Positions 32,048 to 43,816 of a stretch of 64,000 bases of DNA are shown here, in pieces. The DNA lies in assembly GCA_023213395.1 (NCBI GenBank), contig CM041465.1:56241741-56305740 (forward strand), in the 5' to 3' direction. This stretch comes from Cycas panzhihuaensis (taxonomy: Eukaryota > Cycadophyta). Under the pieces are notes generated by a model, which did not search any database, was not told where the DNA came from, and was given only the letters and a program-made list of their open reading frames with translations. The position numbers were made by a program, and so were the translations under genes. Each line of letters opens with the position of its first letter. Within the stretch, counting starts at the first letter, position 1.

Positions 32048-33377
32048 GTATGCAAGTATTGTCTAAGGCTTGCGTAACAAGGTGACCTATTTTACTTCCC
32101 ATATTGGTATATACCTAAGTACTCTTAACCAAGAATAATAACTATTCATGGATGTTTAAAGATCACTAGAGTATGATCTCTACTTGGACTCTTTAGAAAA
32201 TAAAAATGTTATAGGAAAGTTTGTTGTCATTTCTTAATCTCTATTATTGATGACAAAATGGCATAAATAGAGTATTTGAGTAGAAAATAACAACAAATAG
32301 GTAAAATGAGAATGAGAGGGTTTAATATTTTTTACTATGGGAAAAAGAAATTCCTTTTTTTTTTTCCTTTTCCTTCTATGTCTTGGCTTTACAATCCTAC
32401 CTTACCACTATAGATGGACTAGAGAGCTAAGCTCTGATACTACTTGGGATGTTGCCACTCAATATTTTTGATAACTAAGAAATGCAAATATCTAAAAGGA
32501 TATAATATGGAAAATAATAGAATTCCTTTATTATCAATGAGAATAGATGTATACTTATTGGACACTTACAAGGACACCAAATAAAACCAAAATATATATC
32601 AAAGTATGATCTCATAAGAAGTAATAATACACAATTATCCTCATTTTACATTTAGTCAGTCTTAAATAGACAAAAGAGGCCTCTTATATAGAATACCATA
32701 AGTAGAATAAGTAGCGTCTAATTCCATTAGCAAACATAAGCAACTCATGCATAAAATTTAATGGTTAACACTAATCACCAAAGTCCTTGGTCACATGTGC
32801 TAGTAGTATGGTTCTGCTAACAATAGGCAACTATGTAATATTTGCTTTACAACTTTAAATATACATAACTTTTCCATCTAATATTTGTTTTAGGACTTCT
32901 GCCACTTGTTGGAAAGTTAAGAATCTCTTTTCTAACTTAGCAGACTCTCCTTTTCTGAGATGTAGAATGAAAAATCAAATATTATATCCCAAAGAAGCTG
33001 TAAAGGGATTTGATTCTAATTCCTACCCTTACATTGGATCTCATCATATTCTTCCCTCATTCATATCATATGCTCTTCCATATGTACTACCCATTTAAGC
33101 AATCTAACTTCTTTTATATTGTGCAAATAATAAACAAGGAGTGTTTTTTATAATGATTAAGGTATAAAAAGGAAAGAGATAAATAATTTAGGACTAAATG
33201 GATCCCAAACTTGGTGAAGCATGAATTAAACATTCATCTTACATAGGATGAACAAGACTAAGAAAGAAAATACATTTTACATACTCACTAATGATATAGC
33301 CTAATTAAGAAAGTTTAAGAAATTGGGTCCTTACACACTACTTATACTATTATGATGTGGCTTAAGTATTCTAACTC
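32048..33377. other. AT-rich remnant with minus-strand primer-site match
   Basis: No coding trace is recognised. GCTCTGATACTA (32431-32442) is the reverse complement of an 11-of-12 match to TGGTATCAGAGC, the initiator tRNA-Met primer site, and a TGTTGCC start of a possible LTR follows at 32450. This suggests the 5' LTR of an old minus-strand retrotransposon to its right, with the body lost when element B inserted. The right LTR limit is not visible. Confidence 0.4.
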
Positions 33378-34060
33378 CTATTTACCACATGCATATTTTG
33401 AATATTTTGTATATAACTTATTCTCCTCTAAGATAGTTAACATAATATTAATGTGTCTCATGTCCAAACTCCATGGGTTTGAGTAGACAAGAATATCATT
33501 AAAGAACATTAGAAATTTTTTTTTAAGGATGGTTGTATATATTTTATTTATCATGGTTTGGAAAGTCACTAGTACATTAGCTAATCCAAATAACATTACC
33601 TTGAATTCATAGTTCATTTGATGTTTGCATAAAATTATCACTTGTTAATCTTCATGTCCAAACTCCATGGGTTTGAGTAGACAAGAATATCATTAAAGAA
33701 CATTAGAATTTTTTTTTTAAGGATGGTTGTATATATTTTATTTATCATGGCTTGGAAAGTCACTAGTACATTAGCCAATCCAAATAACATTACCTTGAAT
33801 TCATAGTTCATTTGATGTCTGCATAAAATTATCACTTGTTAATCTTCTAACTTAAGTAGGATCTAGTAGTAACCTAAATGCAAATTTAATTTAAATAAAA
33901 ACTTTGCTCCATGTAACTCTTCTAGAATGTCATCTATTCTAAGCATTGGAAATTTATCTTTAGCTTTTATTTTATTTAGGGTCCTATAGTCTAGACATAA
34001 TTGTAACTACCTGTCCTTTTTTCGGGCTAATAACATAGGTGTTGTGTGTATATATATATA
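33378..34060 (-). pseudogene. Reverse transcriptase fragment of a Ty3/gypsy element
   Basis: In minus-strand order: KDRW-LQLCLDYRTLNKIKAK (near 34010), PMLRIDDILEELHGAKFLF, LNLHLGYYQILLK (near 33880), then HQMNYEFKVMLFGLANVLVTF, MFFNDILVYSNPWSLDM, and ENKLYTKYSKYACGK. FNDI stands where FDDI is expected. The sequence differs from both the Tat RT and element E. A 194-bp segment carrying the palm motif is tandemly duplicated inside it. No LTRs or other domains are attached. Confidence 0.85.
33458..33845. repeat. Two tandem 194-bp copies within RT fragment
   Basis: 33458-33651 and 33652-33845 both start TCATGTCCAAACTCCATGGG and end CACTTGTTAATCT with only a few differences. Both encode the same RT stretch on the minus strand. 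The duplication therefore happened after the fragment was already non-functional. Confidence 0.95.
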
Positions 34061-35048
34061 TATATACTTTCTATAATGGTTTCCATTTTTAATAATTACT
34101 ACACTAGTATTTATATTTCTAATTTTTTGTTATGGCTATATTATCATGTTTTTTCAATAATTGGGGTTGGTTTGGTAAGATTTTAATCCTATGTTCCACG
34201 CTTGTGTCTAGGGAGAGGGTTATATGAAGGTCTTGAAACACCTTATTATGGTCTTATAAGATCACCTCTATTTCTTCATCTATTGTATCCTCTAAGTTTT
34301 CTATCCTCTTGGTTCCCTATATTACAACTTCCTTATAATATAAGCAAGTTATATAACCTATATGTCCTTTCTTTAATAAATTTTTTATTTTCTAAGAATC
34401 TATAACTTGAGGGTCTGGTGTTCTTTTCTATTTAGTATGTATTCAATTCCATCTTTTAAAAATTACATAAATCCTTATTCTAAGTTGGTTTTATAGGTTC
34501 CCAATGTCTTTAGCCATTATACTCTAAGGATGGGATGACTAATTATTTTGTGTCCTTAGTATAATACCCCTAAAATTGCTATATATCCATTATATTATGT
34601 ATGTTTAATATATTATTGATATTACATAAAATATAGGTACATACATCTTAATTTAACATTTCTATCATTTACTATGTATTATTTCATTTCTTCTTATTCA
34701 TACAATAAGATTACTTATAATTAATACAAGCTTATTATTGCACATACACACACACACACATGCACACACACACACACACACATGTATATATATGTTGCAC
34801 ATTGTTATATGGTATACATTATAGAATTTTATACAAATAACTTTACTATGGGCCCAAGAATATTTATGGAATTATCAAATTTCCTTAATTGATATAATGA
34901 TCTTATATATAATAATATATACATATTTATTGTATGCATAATAAAGATTATTTACTCTTTAATTATTATAATTTATAGCATTTCTTAATTCATCTTTGAT
35001 GTGCATTTTATTCTTCTTGTTCTTATGATCCATAAGCCCATTCATCAT
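34061..35048. other. AT-rich, no gene; (CA)n microsatellite
   Basis: No recognisable coding sequence. It contains an interrupted (CA)n run at 34739-34782 with two TG interruptions and short AT runs near 34050-34066 and 34784-34792. Confidence 0.7.
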
Positions 35049-35383
35049 CAGTGATAGATAAATAGTTTATCCATACTAATAAGTACCCATGTGATTACAC
35101 TTGTCCTTTTGGGAAACTATGTGACTATGCTTGCCCATAAGACTATACTTGCCCTTTTTGTCAACTAGTAGTCACTAAAGACTACCACACTTTTCCTCTT
35201 ACTACTAGCGTCCTCTAGCTACCCAAATAGGTGAGTGTAGTCACATGGGCATGTATAGTTATATAGATATCCAAAAGGATGAGTATAGTCACATGGGTAG
35301 GCGTAGTTATATTGCTTCCTAAGATGGTAGGTATAGTCACAGGGGTACTTATTGATGTAGATAGATGATTCATCTATCACTAG
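35049..35383. repeat. 335-bp foldback (MITE-like) element
   Basis: The left end CAGTGATAGATAAA and the right end ATCTATCACTAG are inverted copies. The two halves (35049-35215, 35220-35383) are roughly inverted repeats along their length: AATAAGTACCCATGTG (35079-35094) pairs with CACAGGGGTACTTATT (35338-35353). Each arm itself contains several copies of a roughly 30-bp unit around TGTGACTATACTTGCCC. No ORF is present. Flanking TCAT/TAAT do not give a clear target duplication. A non-autonomous foldback DNA transposon is likely. Confidence 0.65.
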
Positions 35384-35430
35384 TAATAATTATGTTTTAA
35401 GCCCTATGTGGGAGATTCCTACTTAATATC

Positions 35431-37920
35431 TGAAACGCTCTCCGCGGGGCAATGATCCAACGCCTAGCGGGAAGGGCATAAAACGATATGCTAAGCAGGC
35501 TAAATAGCGAGGATCATACCTCGCAGGACGTCCGTCTTGGCGCCGAGCGCTGCACGGACCCGCAAGGTGCTTGGTTGCTTCTGTGTAGTCAGCAAGACGA
35601 GGCCTTCCTACCCTTCTGATGGCCGGAAGGAAAAGAATCCTCGCACGTCGCTACTTCTCAAGGCAATGAGAAGGCGACGAGGGGGCAACCGACCAAAAGT
35701 GTAAAGAGTACGGGGTAAAATGCGGCTAGGGGATACAACGCAAACAAGTCTTCTATTCCTATGTTATGCAATGTAAAGAAATAGTACGAGTAAGCGAATA
35801 CACAATAAAAGGTTGTTTTCTTCTTTCCTTTATGTTCCTTTATCTATAACAGTAAATGCAAAGAAACATAAAAGCATAAAGAAAATATGAAAGGCATGCG
35901 AAGAATACCTGGATCCGGCGTTCGAACGGAAGCGCGGATTTCCCTCCTTAGTTGCGCTCCTTTCCTCCTCCCGCGCATGCAACGTCGATCGCAGACAACG
36001 AAGGGGGTGCACTTACCTCCCCAAAAGCATGCAAGGACTAAATGAAATGAAGGAAACGAAAGCAAAGCTCAACCGAAGAGGGAGAAGAGATACCATATGG
36101 GGCCGGCCAAGAACGGGTCGATCTCGCGCAATGCTTCCTCCAATGCAATCCTGCCAATAATCCCAACAAACGCCTTCCTCTCAGGAGAGAGGCTACGAAG
36201 CACAACAAGATATATGTATATATGGCGATAAAATCAACTAAGCTAGAAAAAACGTAGTTAAGCACTAAAGCATAACAAAAATGAAACGGAATCGTACGGT
36301 AAACATGCAAGCTATCATACACCACAAAAGGCACCAAATGGGATCGAGTGTAGCCTCGGGATGGCTAACTCACCCACGAGAGGTCTCCACGGTATAAGGA
36401 AAACAGTGCTAGCATGACAGTGATGAGTCATGTAGTAACAAATTTCCTACACCAAGAGGGAAACTCAACCTAACTCTCCAAGGCTTCCCTAGCTGCTTCC
36501 TAAGAAAGCACAGTGCTAAAGGGGAGAGGATAAGGGACGGAACCCTTGGGGAGAAGGACAGAATGGGGACTAACCCCGCCTATCTCCCTCAAATCCTCGT
36601 GGAAACCCTTTATGCCTGGCTAGCTTGAAATGGCGAAGAGGAAGCTAAGAGGAACAGGATGGGTTTCAAGGAAATACAAGAAAATGTGCCTAACCTAGGG
36701 CAGCACTCTAATAAGCCACAACTACTAAGATTACTTGCATCAAATGGCCAAGAGAAACCCAAGGGAAGTGCATGCAAAAAGGGGGGAAAGAATTTGCAAG
36801 CAAAACAATGAAGAAAACAAGCAAAAAGCACCAACAAGAGACAATAAATACCTTGAATAGAGAAGAATAAGTGCATGTAGGTGCTTGGCCACTTAGAAGA
36901 GTAGCCCAAGCAATGTCTAAGAGGTGGTGTTGAATGTCCTTTGCAAGAGAGTAAAGAGTAGAGCTTCATGCAAGTTGAGAGCTTGAAGATGGGTCTTTGA
37001 AGTGGTCTTTTGGTGAAGAAAACCTCTTGAAGCTTTGGGTATTTGTGGAGAGGAGTGGTGCTTGCAATGGAGCTCGTAGGGGCAAAGAATGGCCCCGCAA
37101 CTCCGGTAATGGCCCACTTCACCTCTGTCCCACCTTTGTAGAAGAAGTTCTCTTGTTCCTTTGTTTCTTTGCCTTGTCTCTTTGTGGAGAAGTTGCTCTA
37201 GAAAACTTGAAAATGAAGTGAAGAATGAAGCAAATGAGTAAGAAAAGGCTTTTATGCCTTGGGCATAAGAAGTGAACGTTGGGGGCCTTGGGGTGCCTCC
37301 AACTGCTCACGCAGCCCGCCATGAAAACGCGCCATCGCAGCATGGTTTCTTTTTAAATTTTGAGCATCGTCAAGAAGAACTTGGCAAGACCATTGCAAAG
37401 TCCATGCATCACTGAGTTTACCGGCATCACCAAACTCAAAAAGAAGAAAATGCAACATGAAAGTCATAAAAAATCGCTTTTAGGGTAAGAACAGGGGCTA
37501 AGCACAAATACATCAATTGGGGAAGGCCTGCAAAGGGCAAATACTCAAAATGGTGCAAAGAGCCCTAACTAAGGGTTAAACCAGGCTTAGGAAGGGTTTG
37601 CAACATAAGTGGCACGTGGTAACACGAATAAACAAGCTGGCAAAAGCATCCCGAAAGACCATGGAGACATCGTGAGTGGCTGTACGCCATACGGGGTGTT
37701 GCATCCGCTTATGGATGCCCCCGCTGTGAGTTGTCATAGGCTAAGAGGTGCCGTTAGGCACATGCATTATGAACAGGCAAACGAGCAATGCGCAGCGTGG
37801 CACATGTCAATCAAATTACTCCAAATTACCTTAGCAATCATAAGTAAGAAAAGTGAAAACATATACCTGAACAAACCTGCGTCGATGCATCCCGAGTCCA
37901 TTCCCAATAGTTGGGAAGCA
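35431..37920 (-). repeat. Solo LTR S2, Tat type, subfamily 2
   Basis: A 2490-bp minus-oriented LTR with perfect ATATC target duplications (35426-35430 and 37921-37925). It begins (plus reading) TGAAACGCTCTCCGCGGGG and ends ATTCCCAATAGTTGGGAAGCA; the last bases read GCA where other copies have ACA. No internal sequence is attached. It carries a TATA-like GCTTTTATGCC (37247-37257, minus GCATAAAAGC) and the exon-like block 36017-36150. It is closest in layout to S1 and to the LTR of C. Confidence 0.95.
36017..36150 (-). other. Exon-like block in solo LTR S2
   Basis: On the minus strand TTATTGGCAG precedes and GAG|GTAAGTG follows a 134-bp block, matching S1 4585-4719. Confidence 0.4.
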
Positions 37921-37925
37921 ATATC

Positions 37926-38889
37926 CTACTAATGAATTAAATGATGTTTTATTATTCTAAAGATCCCTTACTACTTGTCACTTTAGAACTTAAGCTCCCT
38001 AATCATAGAGACACAAATATGTCAATGAGTAACTTGCCCTTACACCTATTTAGATCACTTATAACCCATGCTATAAACTAAGGGGTAATGATTATTTTCT
38101 ATGCTTTCTTCTGTGAATAATAATGACCATGTTGGAGTGCCATTATTTTGCCTCTGATGGATGGATTATGGGTACTTTGGGGACTCCTAATAGTTTAAGC
38201 TTCAATATCAATGTATTTAACCACTTTCACATGGTATCTAATCTACAATATCTAATGTTTCATCCTACTATGATATTATTCGTGTGGCAATACTAGTGAT
38301 TTTAGTGGAGATAATGCATGTTGATGGTGATGGTAAAAGAGATTTTACACTATGCTACATACATGTATCTGTGATGATTCCCTAAAATATTAAAGTTTGA
38401 TTTGTGATATTCTTACCTTCTATTTTTCTTTTGTAGCCCTCATGATGGTGTTGTGGAGAGGGTGGATGTGGCCAACTATGATAGCCCATGGAATGAAATC
38501 AATGGCTAGTTCCTTATGTTAATTATCGACTAGTTACAAATTATACCTCCTTTTAGAGTTGACTAGTTTTGTGCAGTCAAGGAGAAACCCTTCTACTTAG
38601 AACAATCTTAAAGCTAATGGACTCTAGTTTGACCTCAAAGTAGCAACAATGAGGATCAAATACCTATAGGCCTATATGAAAGTGGAATAAGGGGAAAATA
38701 ATTTTAATGTAATTTGTTGAATTTATTGAGAATAAAAAAAACAAGCACCTATAGGTTGCTATTAGAGTGGGTAAAGGAAAATAAAACTAACATATTTGGG
38801 AAAATTTATTAAGAATAAAAAAACAAGATGGTGGATCTAATATAACCACTTATGGAAATATGCTATAATAAGTGCCTATCCATAGACAA
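37926..38889. other. AT-rich, no gene recognised
   Basis: Unique-looking AT-rich sequence with short A/T runs. No frame with a recognisable motif in either strand. Confidence 0.6.
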
Positions 38890-39290
38890 AAATACATAAT
38901 TTTGACCTTAGGGGAGACACCCTTTAGGTAATAAATATGAGATTATCCTAGCCAACTTCTAGCCATTGAGTTATGGATAATACACCATGTTATGAGTTTT
39001 GTTCCTACTAGTCAAAATAACTCCTTTAAGAGGTGGCTTGTAAATTTTGGTTTTTCATCACTAATAATTTCCTTCAATAAGTTATGTAGGAAATGTATCT
39101 CCTTTATGAAGACCTTTATTATTTGAAGGGACATGAAGGTGGATTATATTCAACATACTTGAGCATATTTAAGTAGATGGCAATCTCTATAAATTGAATC
39201 CTTCCTTTTATATTTGGGTAATCCTATTATAGAGTCCATATATATCTCCTTCTACTTTTCTTTAGGAATATATAATAGGTGGTGGAGCTT
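38890..39290 (-). pseudogene. Integrase fragment of a Ty3/gypsy element
   Basis: Minus-strand translation gives EIYMDSIIGLPKYKRKDSIY (near 39250), matching the first catalytic Asp region SMDFIxGLPxxxGxD. It continues with EIISDEKPKFTSHLLKELF near 39050, matching the second Asp region IVSDRDPKFTSxFW, and then YYP-LNG-KL near 38970, the decayed HPQ(T/S)NGQTE region. Order and spacing are right for a gypsy integrase core. Stops and altered residues make it dead. It lies upstream, in minus sense, of the RT fragment at 33378-34060, the reverse of the normal order, so the two are separate remnants or rearranged. Confidence 0.75.
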
Positions 39291-40059
39291 TTAGATCTTA
39301 GGTTCTTACTTTTTTTAATATTTGGTAGAAATTGTATTATACTACAAAATCCTATACATCTTTTGTTTATTACTTTCTAAAATAATAATTTGTGGATTTT
39401 ATTATAGGATTTTAATTAAACTACATGTCTTATAGTAAGAACTATGTGCCTTTATTATAATACATTCTCTTTGAACTTATAGTGTGGATCTAAGCAAAGT
39501 ATGTCCTTATACCATAGGAGATATTTTTTCCATTTAAATTTACCTTTAATAATAATCTAATTTTGTTGGAGATTATGGATGATGAGTTTTATATCCATAT
39601 TATTCTCATATTCCTCTTCAACCTCTAATGTTTATGAAGGTACTATAATTGTCATGGCATAAACTAACATATCTTTGTCTCTTCTTGATAAGGAATTCAC
39701 TATTATAATCCTCTTTTTTTATAAACTATGTTAAAGTCTAGACTCTACAACTTCATAAAAAATATGGTCCTTGACTTTGACTTTAACATAATCTTATACC
39801 TTATGTCTTTCTCATTTTGAATGGTATACATATATATAAGGATGAGATAGAGCATGGTGGATAATTACCACTCATGTGCTCTCTTGCTATCTAGGTTAAC
39901 TAAAGTATAATATGAAAAGTTTAGTACTTATTATCTAAGTCAACTAGTGTATAATAGTAAACTTAAAGTATAAAAGAAAGAATTTACAATAGGATGAATA
40001 TTATTCTAAACCTTCCCCCCATCACCCCCACCCCGTGCCAATGAAAAAGAAGAAGAAGA
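39291..40059. other. AT-rich, no gene recognised
   Basis: No motif found. A GAAGAAGAAGAAG run lies at 40049-40061 and a CCCCCC-rich patch near 40015. Confidence 0.6.
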
Positions 40060-40830
40060 AGAAATTCTATTATCTTTGACTTTTATTCGATCTCTAAAGA
40101 ATTTGAACTTATCATTATTGAGAGCCCTGGCAAAGATGTTGGCTAGTTATTCCTCACTAGGATAATAAATAAGTTCTATTTATTTCTTTTGGACCTTTTC
40201 TCAAATGAAATGATGATGAACTTTAATATGCTTTATTTGGACATGGAATATAGGATTCTTAATTAGTTTGATTATGCTCTAATTATCAGAATAGATTAGA
40301 ATAGGGGATTGTTGTGTTTGGTTTAGATTTTTTAAAATTATTTAAAATAGATTGTCTTATAAGTGGCTTTAACAATTGCTCTATATTTTACTTTTATGGA
40401 TGATAGAATAATCAATGGTTGCTTCTCCTATATATGGTTTCATCGATAATAACACATTGATATTTAACTATCAATTTATATCATGTTTTCATAGGAGTGG
40501 ATGTTGGTTTACATTCCATCATCTTAAACTTTTAGAGAGTTTCCTTATCATATTTTGTTTAGAATATGAAGTTTTGATTATATCTTTAGTTTATCTCAAC
40601 TTCTAAATAATAGTGTAGGAGTTCTCTACATGTTAGTTCAAAGGTTTATATTAGCTCATTTTTTATGTATTTATTATTTTTATCATCACTCCTTTTAATA
40701 ATTAGATTGTTTACATAGATAATAAGAATACTGATGAGATTAGATTCTTTGATCTTGATGTAAAGGCCATATCCATTATTTTGGTTTCCTTGACCTCAAT
40801 AACATCAAGTATAATCTCTTCTTTCACTCA
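40060..40830 (-). pseudogene. Ty1/copia RT-RNase H fragment
   Basis: The minus strand shows the end of a copia RT and its RNase H. TKYDKETL followed by KFKMMECKPTSTPMKT (near 40530-40480) matches QTKYAKDLLKRFxMxxCKPxSTPM. SSIKVKYRAIVKATYKTI (near 40390) matches SSTEAEYxA. KFIIISFEKRS (near 40200) is the HIDIRYHFIRE region. LANIFARALNNDKFKFFRDRI (near 40130) matches LADIFTKALxxxxFxxFR. Earlier RT parts (LYVDDLI region) are barely visible near 40700. Frames change several times. Not part of copia D, which is on the other strand and lacks these domains. Confidence 0.78.
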
Positions 40831-41724
40831 TTAGATATATATTTGATTGTCATTTACCTTATATTGTATTCAATTACCTATATTTTCTTATCATTTTACT
40901 TTATGTTATTTTTTATTGAATATTTACTTGGTTTGTTTATGCATATTTTATCTTTTCTCTCATCGATGATGGAAAAGGGATTTATTCTCTATAATATCCC
41001 TATGTTATAAACATACAACTTCATAGGTTGAGTCATATGAAAGTCATAACTCTCTCTTATTTATTTTGTCTTATATTTTATTTTGACTCCTCTCAGTGAT
41101 CATTTCAACTTGATATGAGCTTGTACTCCTCTGAGTTAGGTTACATGGATTAAATAGAGGTTGAGTTCCCTTATGAGTTGGATGTCTTGTGAGTTAAATA
41201 AAAGTTTTACCCTTTTCAGTGATTTATTTAGGTCAACACGAGCATTTTCTATATTTTTATCACTCATATTTACCTTCTTTTTATAGTTTTGACTTTGATT
41301 TTAAATGTAGTTATTATTTCTACCTAATTCATTGTATAAATCTTCTTGAGTAGATACAAATCAAGTAGTCATGCCCTAAAAATAGGCATCATATGAGGAA
41401 GTTATATCCCTTTTATATGTGGTGATCTAAATAGCTCCTCATGGATGATTCAAGGAATTCTCAATTGATTAAATGGGGGTAATCTCTAAGCTTACACACA
41501 ATGTGCCTTAAACAGTGCCTAAACATGGTTTAATTGATTAATCAATAGGTGATATTAAATATACAACCTTTGTACGTATATATGCATGCCTAGTATCCCT
41601 TCAGGAAAGGATACAACCTATTAGTATATCCTTCCATAAATAAATAATTATTAATTTAAAGTAATCACTCATTAGGTATATATTAATACTCCTCCTCTTA
41701 AAATGCTTCACCTTCAAAGCACAC
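40831..41724. other. AT-rich flank of element E, no gene recognised
   Basis: No motif in either strand beyond uncertain traces of the copia RT. CACAC at 41720-41724 is the candidate target duplication of element E. Confidence 0.55.
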
Positions 41725-42777
41725 TAATCCAGGAGGATCTACCATATGTTTACAGGATGCAAAAAATGCTAGGCATTGGCATAACTGAAAGAGATATGGC
41801 CAAATGGTATCAAAATTATATGAAAATTTGTGTAAAGGTATAAGACACATCCCACTAGATGTGTACAAAAGGTGGGGTTCAGAAAATATCATTTGATTAG
41901 AGTTCAAGCCTTGTTTTACATAAAATTAATCCCACACCTAGTGGAAAAAAATAGCAAATACATATTATTATTAAATGAATAAAAATTTAGACAAATGACA
42001 TCTAAATGAGATAAAATTTTGAGGAAGAGGAGGAGACATTCGTTCCTATAAGTTTACCAAATTTGAGCTAACTTGGAGTCCTTTAAGGTTAGTTACAAGC
42101 TACAACTTTTAAGAATTGCATGAAGGCCACTTGGACAACAGAAAAATAGCAAATACATATTATCATTAAATGAATAAAAATGAAGTCAAATGACATCTAA
42201 ATGGGCTAAAATTTTGAGGAAGAGGAGGGGATATATTTTACTATATGTGTACCAAATTTGAGCTAAATTAGAGTCTGTTAAGATTAGTTACAATCTACAA
42301 ATGTTTAAGAATTGCATGAAGGCCACTTGGACAACATGCATTCTAGTGGTTAATGGTTATACTTACATGATTGCCACTTGTTAAACATGCAATTTTGGTT
42401 TATTTCTATAAATTGAGACCTACTATAGGTTGGATAGGTGGTTCTTGGATACTTGACTTGGGAATCATCCTTAGAGAAGCATTTTGGAGGGTTGGAGTCC
42501 CCCTTATGGTATAATTGTATCATTTATTCCTTGTAATTTTACCATTCTTTTGCTAGTTGATTTCTCCACCATTAAAGGGAGATTTTTATAGTTTAATAAA
42601 AGTACTACTCCTCATACTTTTGGATCAATATCAAGAATAAATAATTTAGTGTAGAATTTCCTTTCATGGGCTCATTATTGTTTTGATATTATTGAGATTT
42701 CTACACTAACTCCCAGGATCTCAAGGAGAAAAGGGTTGATAATTGACTTCTTCACCAACTAAGCTCTTTTGGGATCA
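41725..42777 (+). repeat. 5' LTR of element E
   Basis: It begins TAATCCAGGAGG (TG decayed to TA) and ends TTTTGGGATCA. Inside, about 195 bp are tandemly duplicated (about 41946-42140 and 42141-42338). Each copy begins AAATAGCAAATACATATTAT and ends GAAGGCCACTTGGACAACA. The duplication is in both LTRs, so it predates this insertion. Confidence 0.93.
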
Positions 42778-42782
42778 TATTT

Positions 42783-42794
42783 TGGTATCAGAGC
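42783..42794 (+). promoter_or_regulatory. Primer-binding site of element E
   Basis: TGGTATCAGAGC is a perfect complement to the 3' end of initiator tRNA-Met, five bases after the LTR. Confidence 0.95.
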
Positions 42795-42910
42795 CTGTGA
42801 TCTTTGTTGTAGGGACTTGAATGGTACAAACAAGGAAAGGATACAAAGAGAAAGGTGAAGACTTTCTTGTGTTGCAATAACCAAGAAGACAAAGAAAGAA
42901 TCCAAGCATC

Positions 42911-43816
42911 ATGGCTAAAAAAGAAGATGGAGAAATTAGATTTGAAAAGCTTGAGAAGAACGTAGAAGCCTTGATGTAAATGATGACCCAACTTCTACCT
43001 CTAGTTGAGGGAAAAGGCAAAGAGAAGGAAGTTAAAGGAGGATCCACATATGACCACAACCATGAAGAGGAAGAGGAGGAGACCTTAAAGCACTCTTTTG
43101 AAGAAAGCAAGGGTACTTCATCTCATCAACTTTTCAAGGTGGAGGCAAAGTTGGATATTCCAACTTATGATGGAGAGGTAAATGCTGAAAAGTTAGATCA
43201 TTGGTTGGATCAACTTGAAACCTACTTTATAATTTATACTTATGGTAATGCTCAAAAGCTTTCATTTGCTAGGCTCAAGTTGTGTAAACATGCATTGATA
43301 TGGTGGAATGCATATTTGAAGACTCATGATGTATCTTCTTTTTTATGGATTGATTTTAAGAAAATAATAAAGAAGCAATACTACCCCATAGGTCATGAAG
43401 AAGACCAATGGGTCACTTGACAATATTTATGCCAAGGGAGAGGTGTAAGTGTCCAAGACTATACTTCTTTATTTTGTAGGCATGGCATACTACTTGGTAT
43501 TAATATGGATGAACATGTCACTCTTATGAAATTCATTGGAGGATTACATGAATACATAAGGAAGGAACTATGGCTTTTTAAGGTTTAATCCATTGGAGAA
43601 GCAAGTAGAATGGCTATGGCAATAGAAAGTAAAAGCAAAAAATCTACATTCATGTCTAAAGATTCTACTTTTACTTCTAATAAGTATGAAAAGAATCCTA
43701 AATTGCACTCATCTAAAAGGTAAGAAGGAAAGAAGAAAAGAACTAATTTTGTTAAAAGTTCTAACTCTTGTGAGCATTGTGATATTAGTGGTCATATTAC
43801 AACAAAGTATTGGAAG
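42911..43816 (+). pseudogene. Gag of element E
   Basis: The first ATG after the primer site (42911) opens MAKKEDGEIRFEKLEKNVEA, a short coiled-coil-like start. It is followed by a TAA stop and then an open 146-codon frame (42980-43417). That frame has a Glu-rich stretch, VEAKLDIPTYDGEVNAEKLD, HWLDQLETYFI and ALIWWNAYL, the usual gypsy Gag (Retrotrans_gag) order. Further stops at TGA/TAA positions follow. A zinc knuckle at about 43765 reads CEHCDISGHITTKY: the last Cys of CX2CX4HX4C is Tyr (G-to-A). It is dead, but every part is recognisable. Confidence 0.88.

Noticed and set aside
36610-37122. 170-codon frame inside solo LTR S2
   Set aside because: Hydrophobic Cys/Leu/Phe-rich translation of noncoding LTR. 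Equivalent frames in S1 and C are not conserved as protein.
33378-39290. RT (33378-34060) and integrase (38890-39290) fragments as one element
   Set aside because: Both are minus strand, but integrase lies on the RT's 5' side, opposite to gypsy order, and no shared LTRs are seen.
40043-40065. GAAGAA run as a regulatory site or coding repeat
   Set aside because: Short simple repeat beside a copia remnant; nothing else supports a function.
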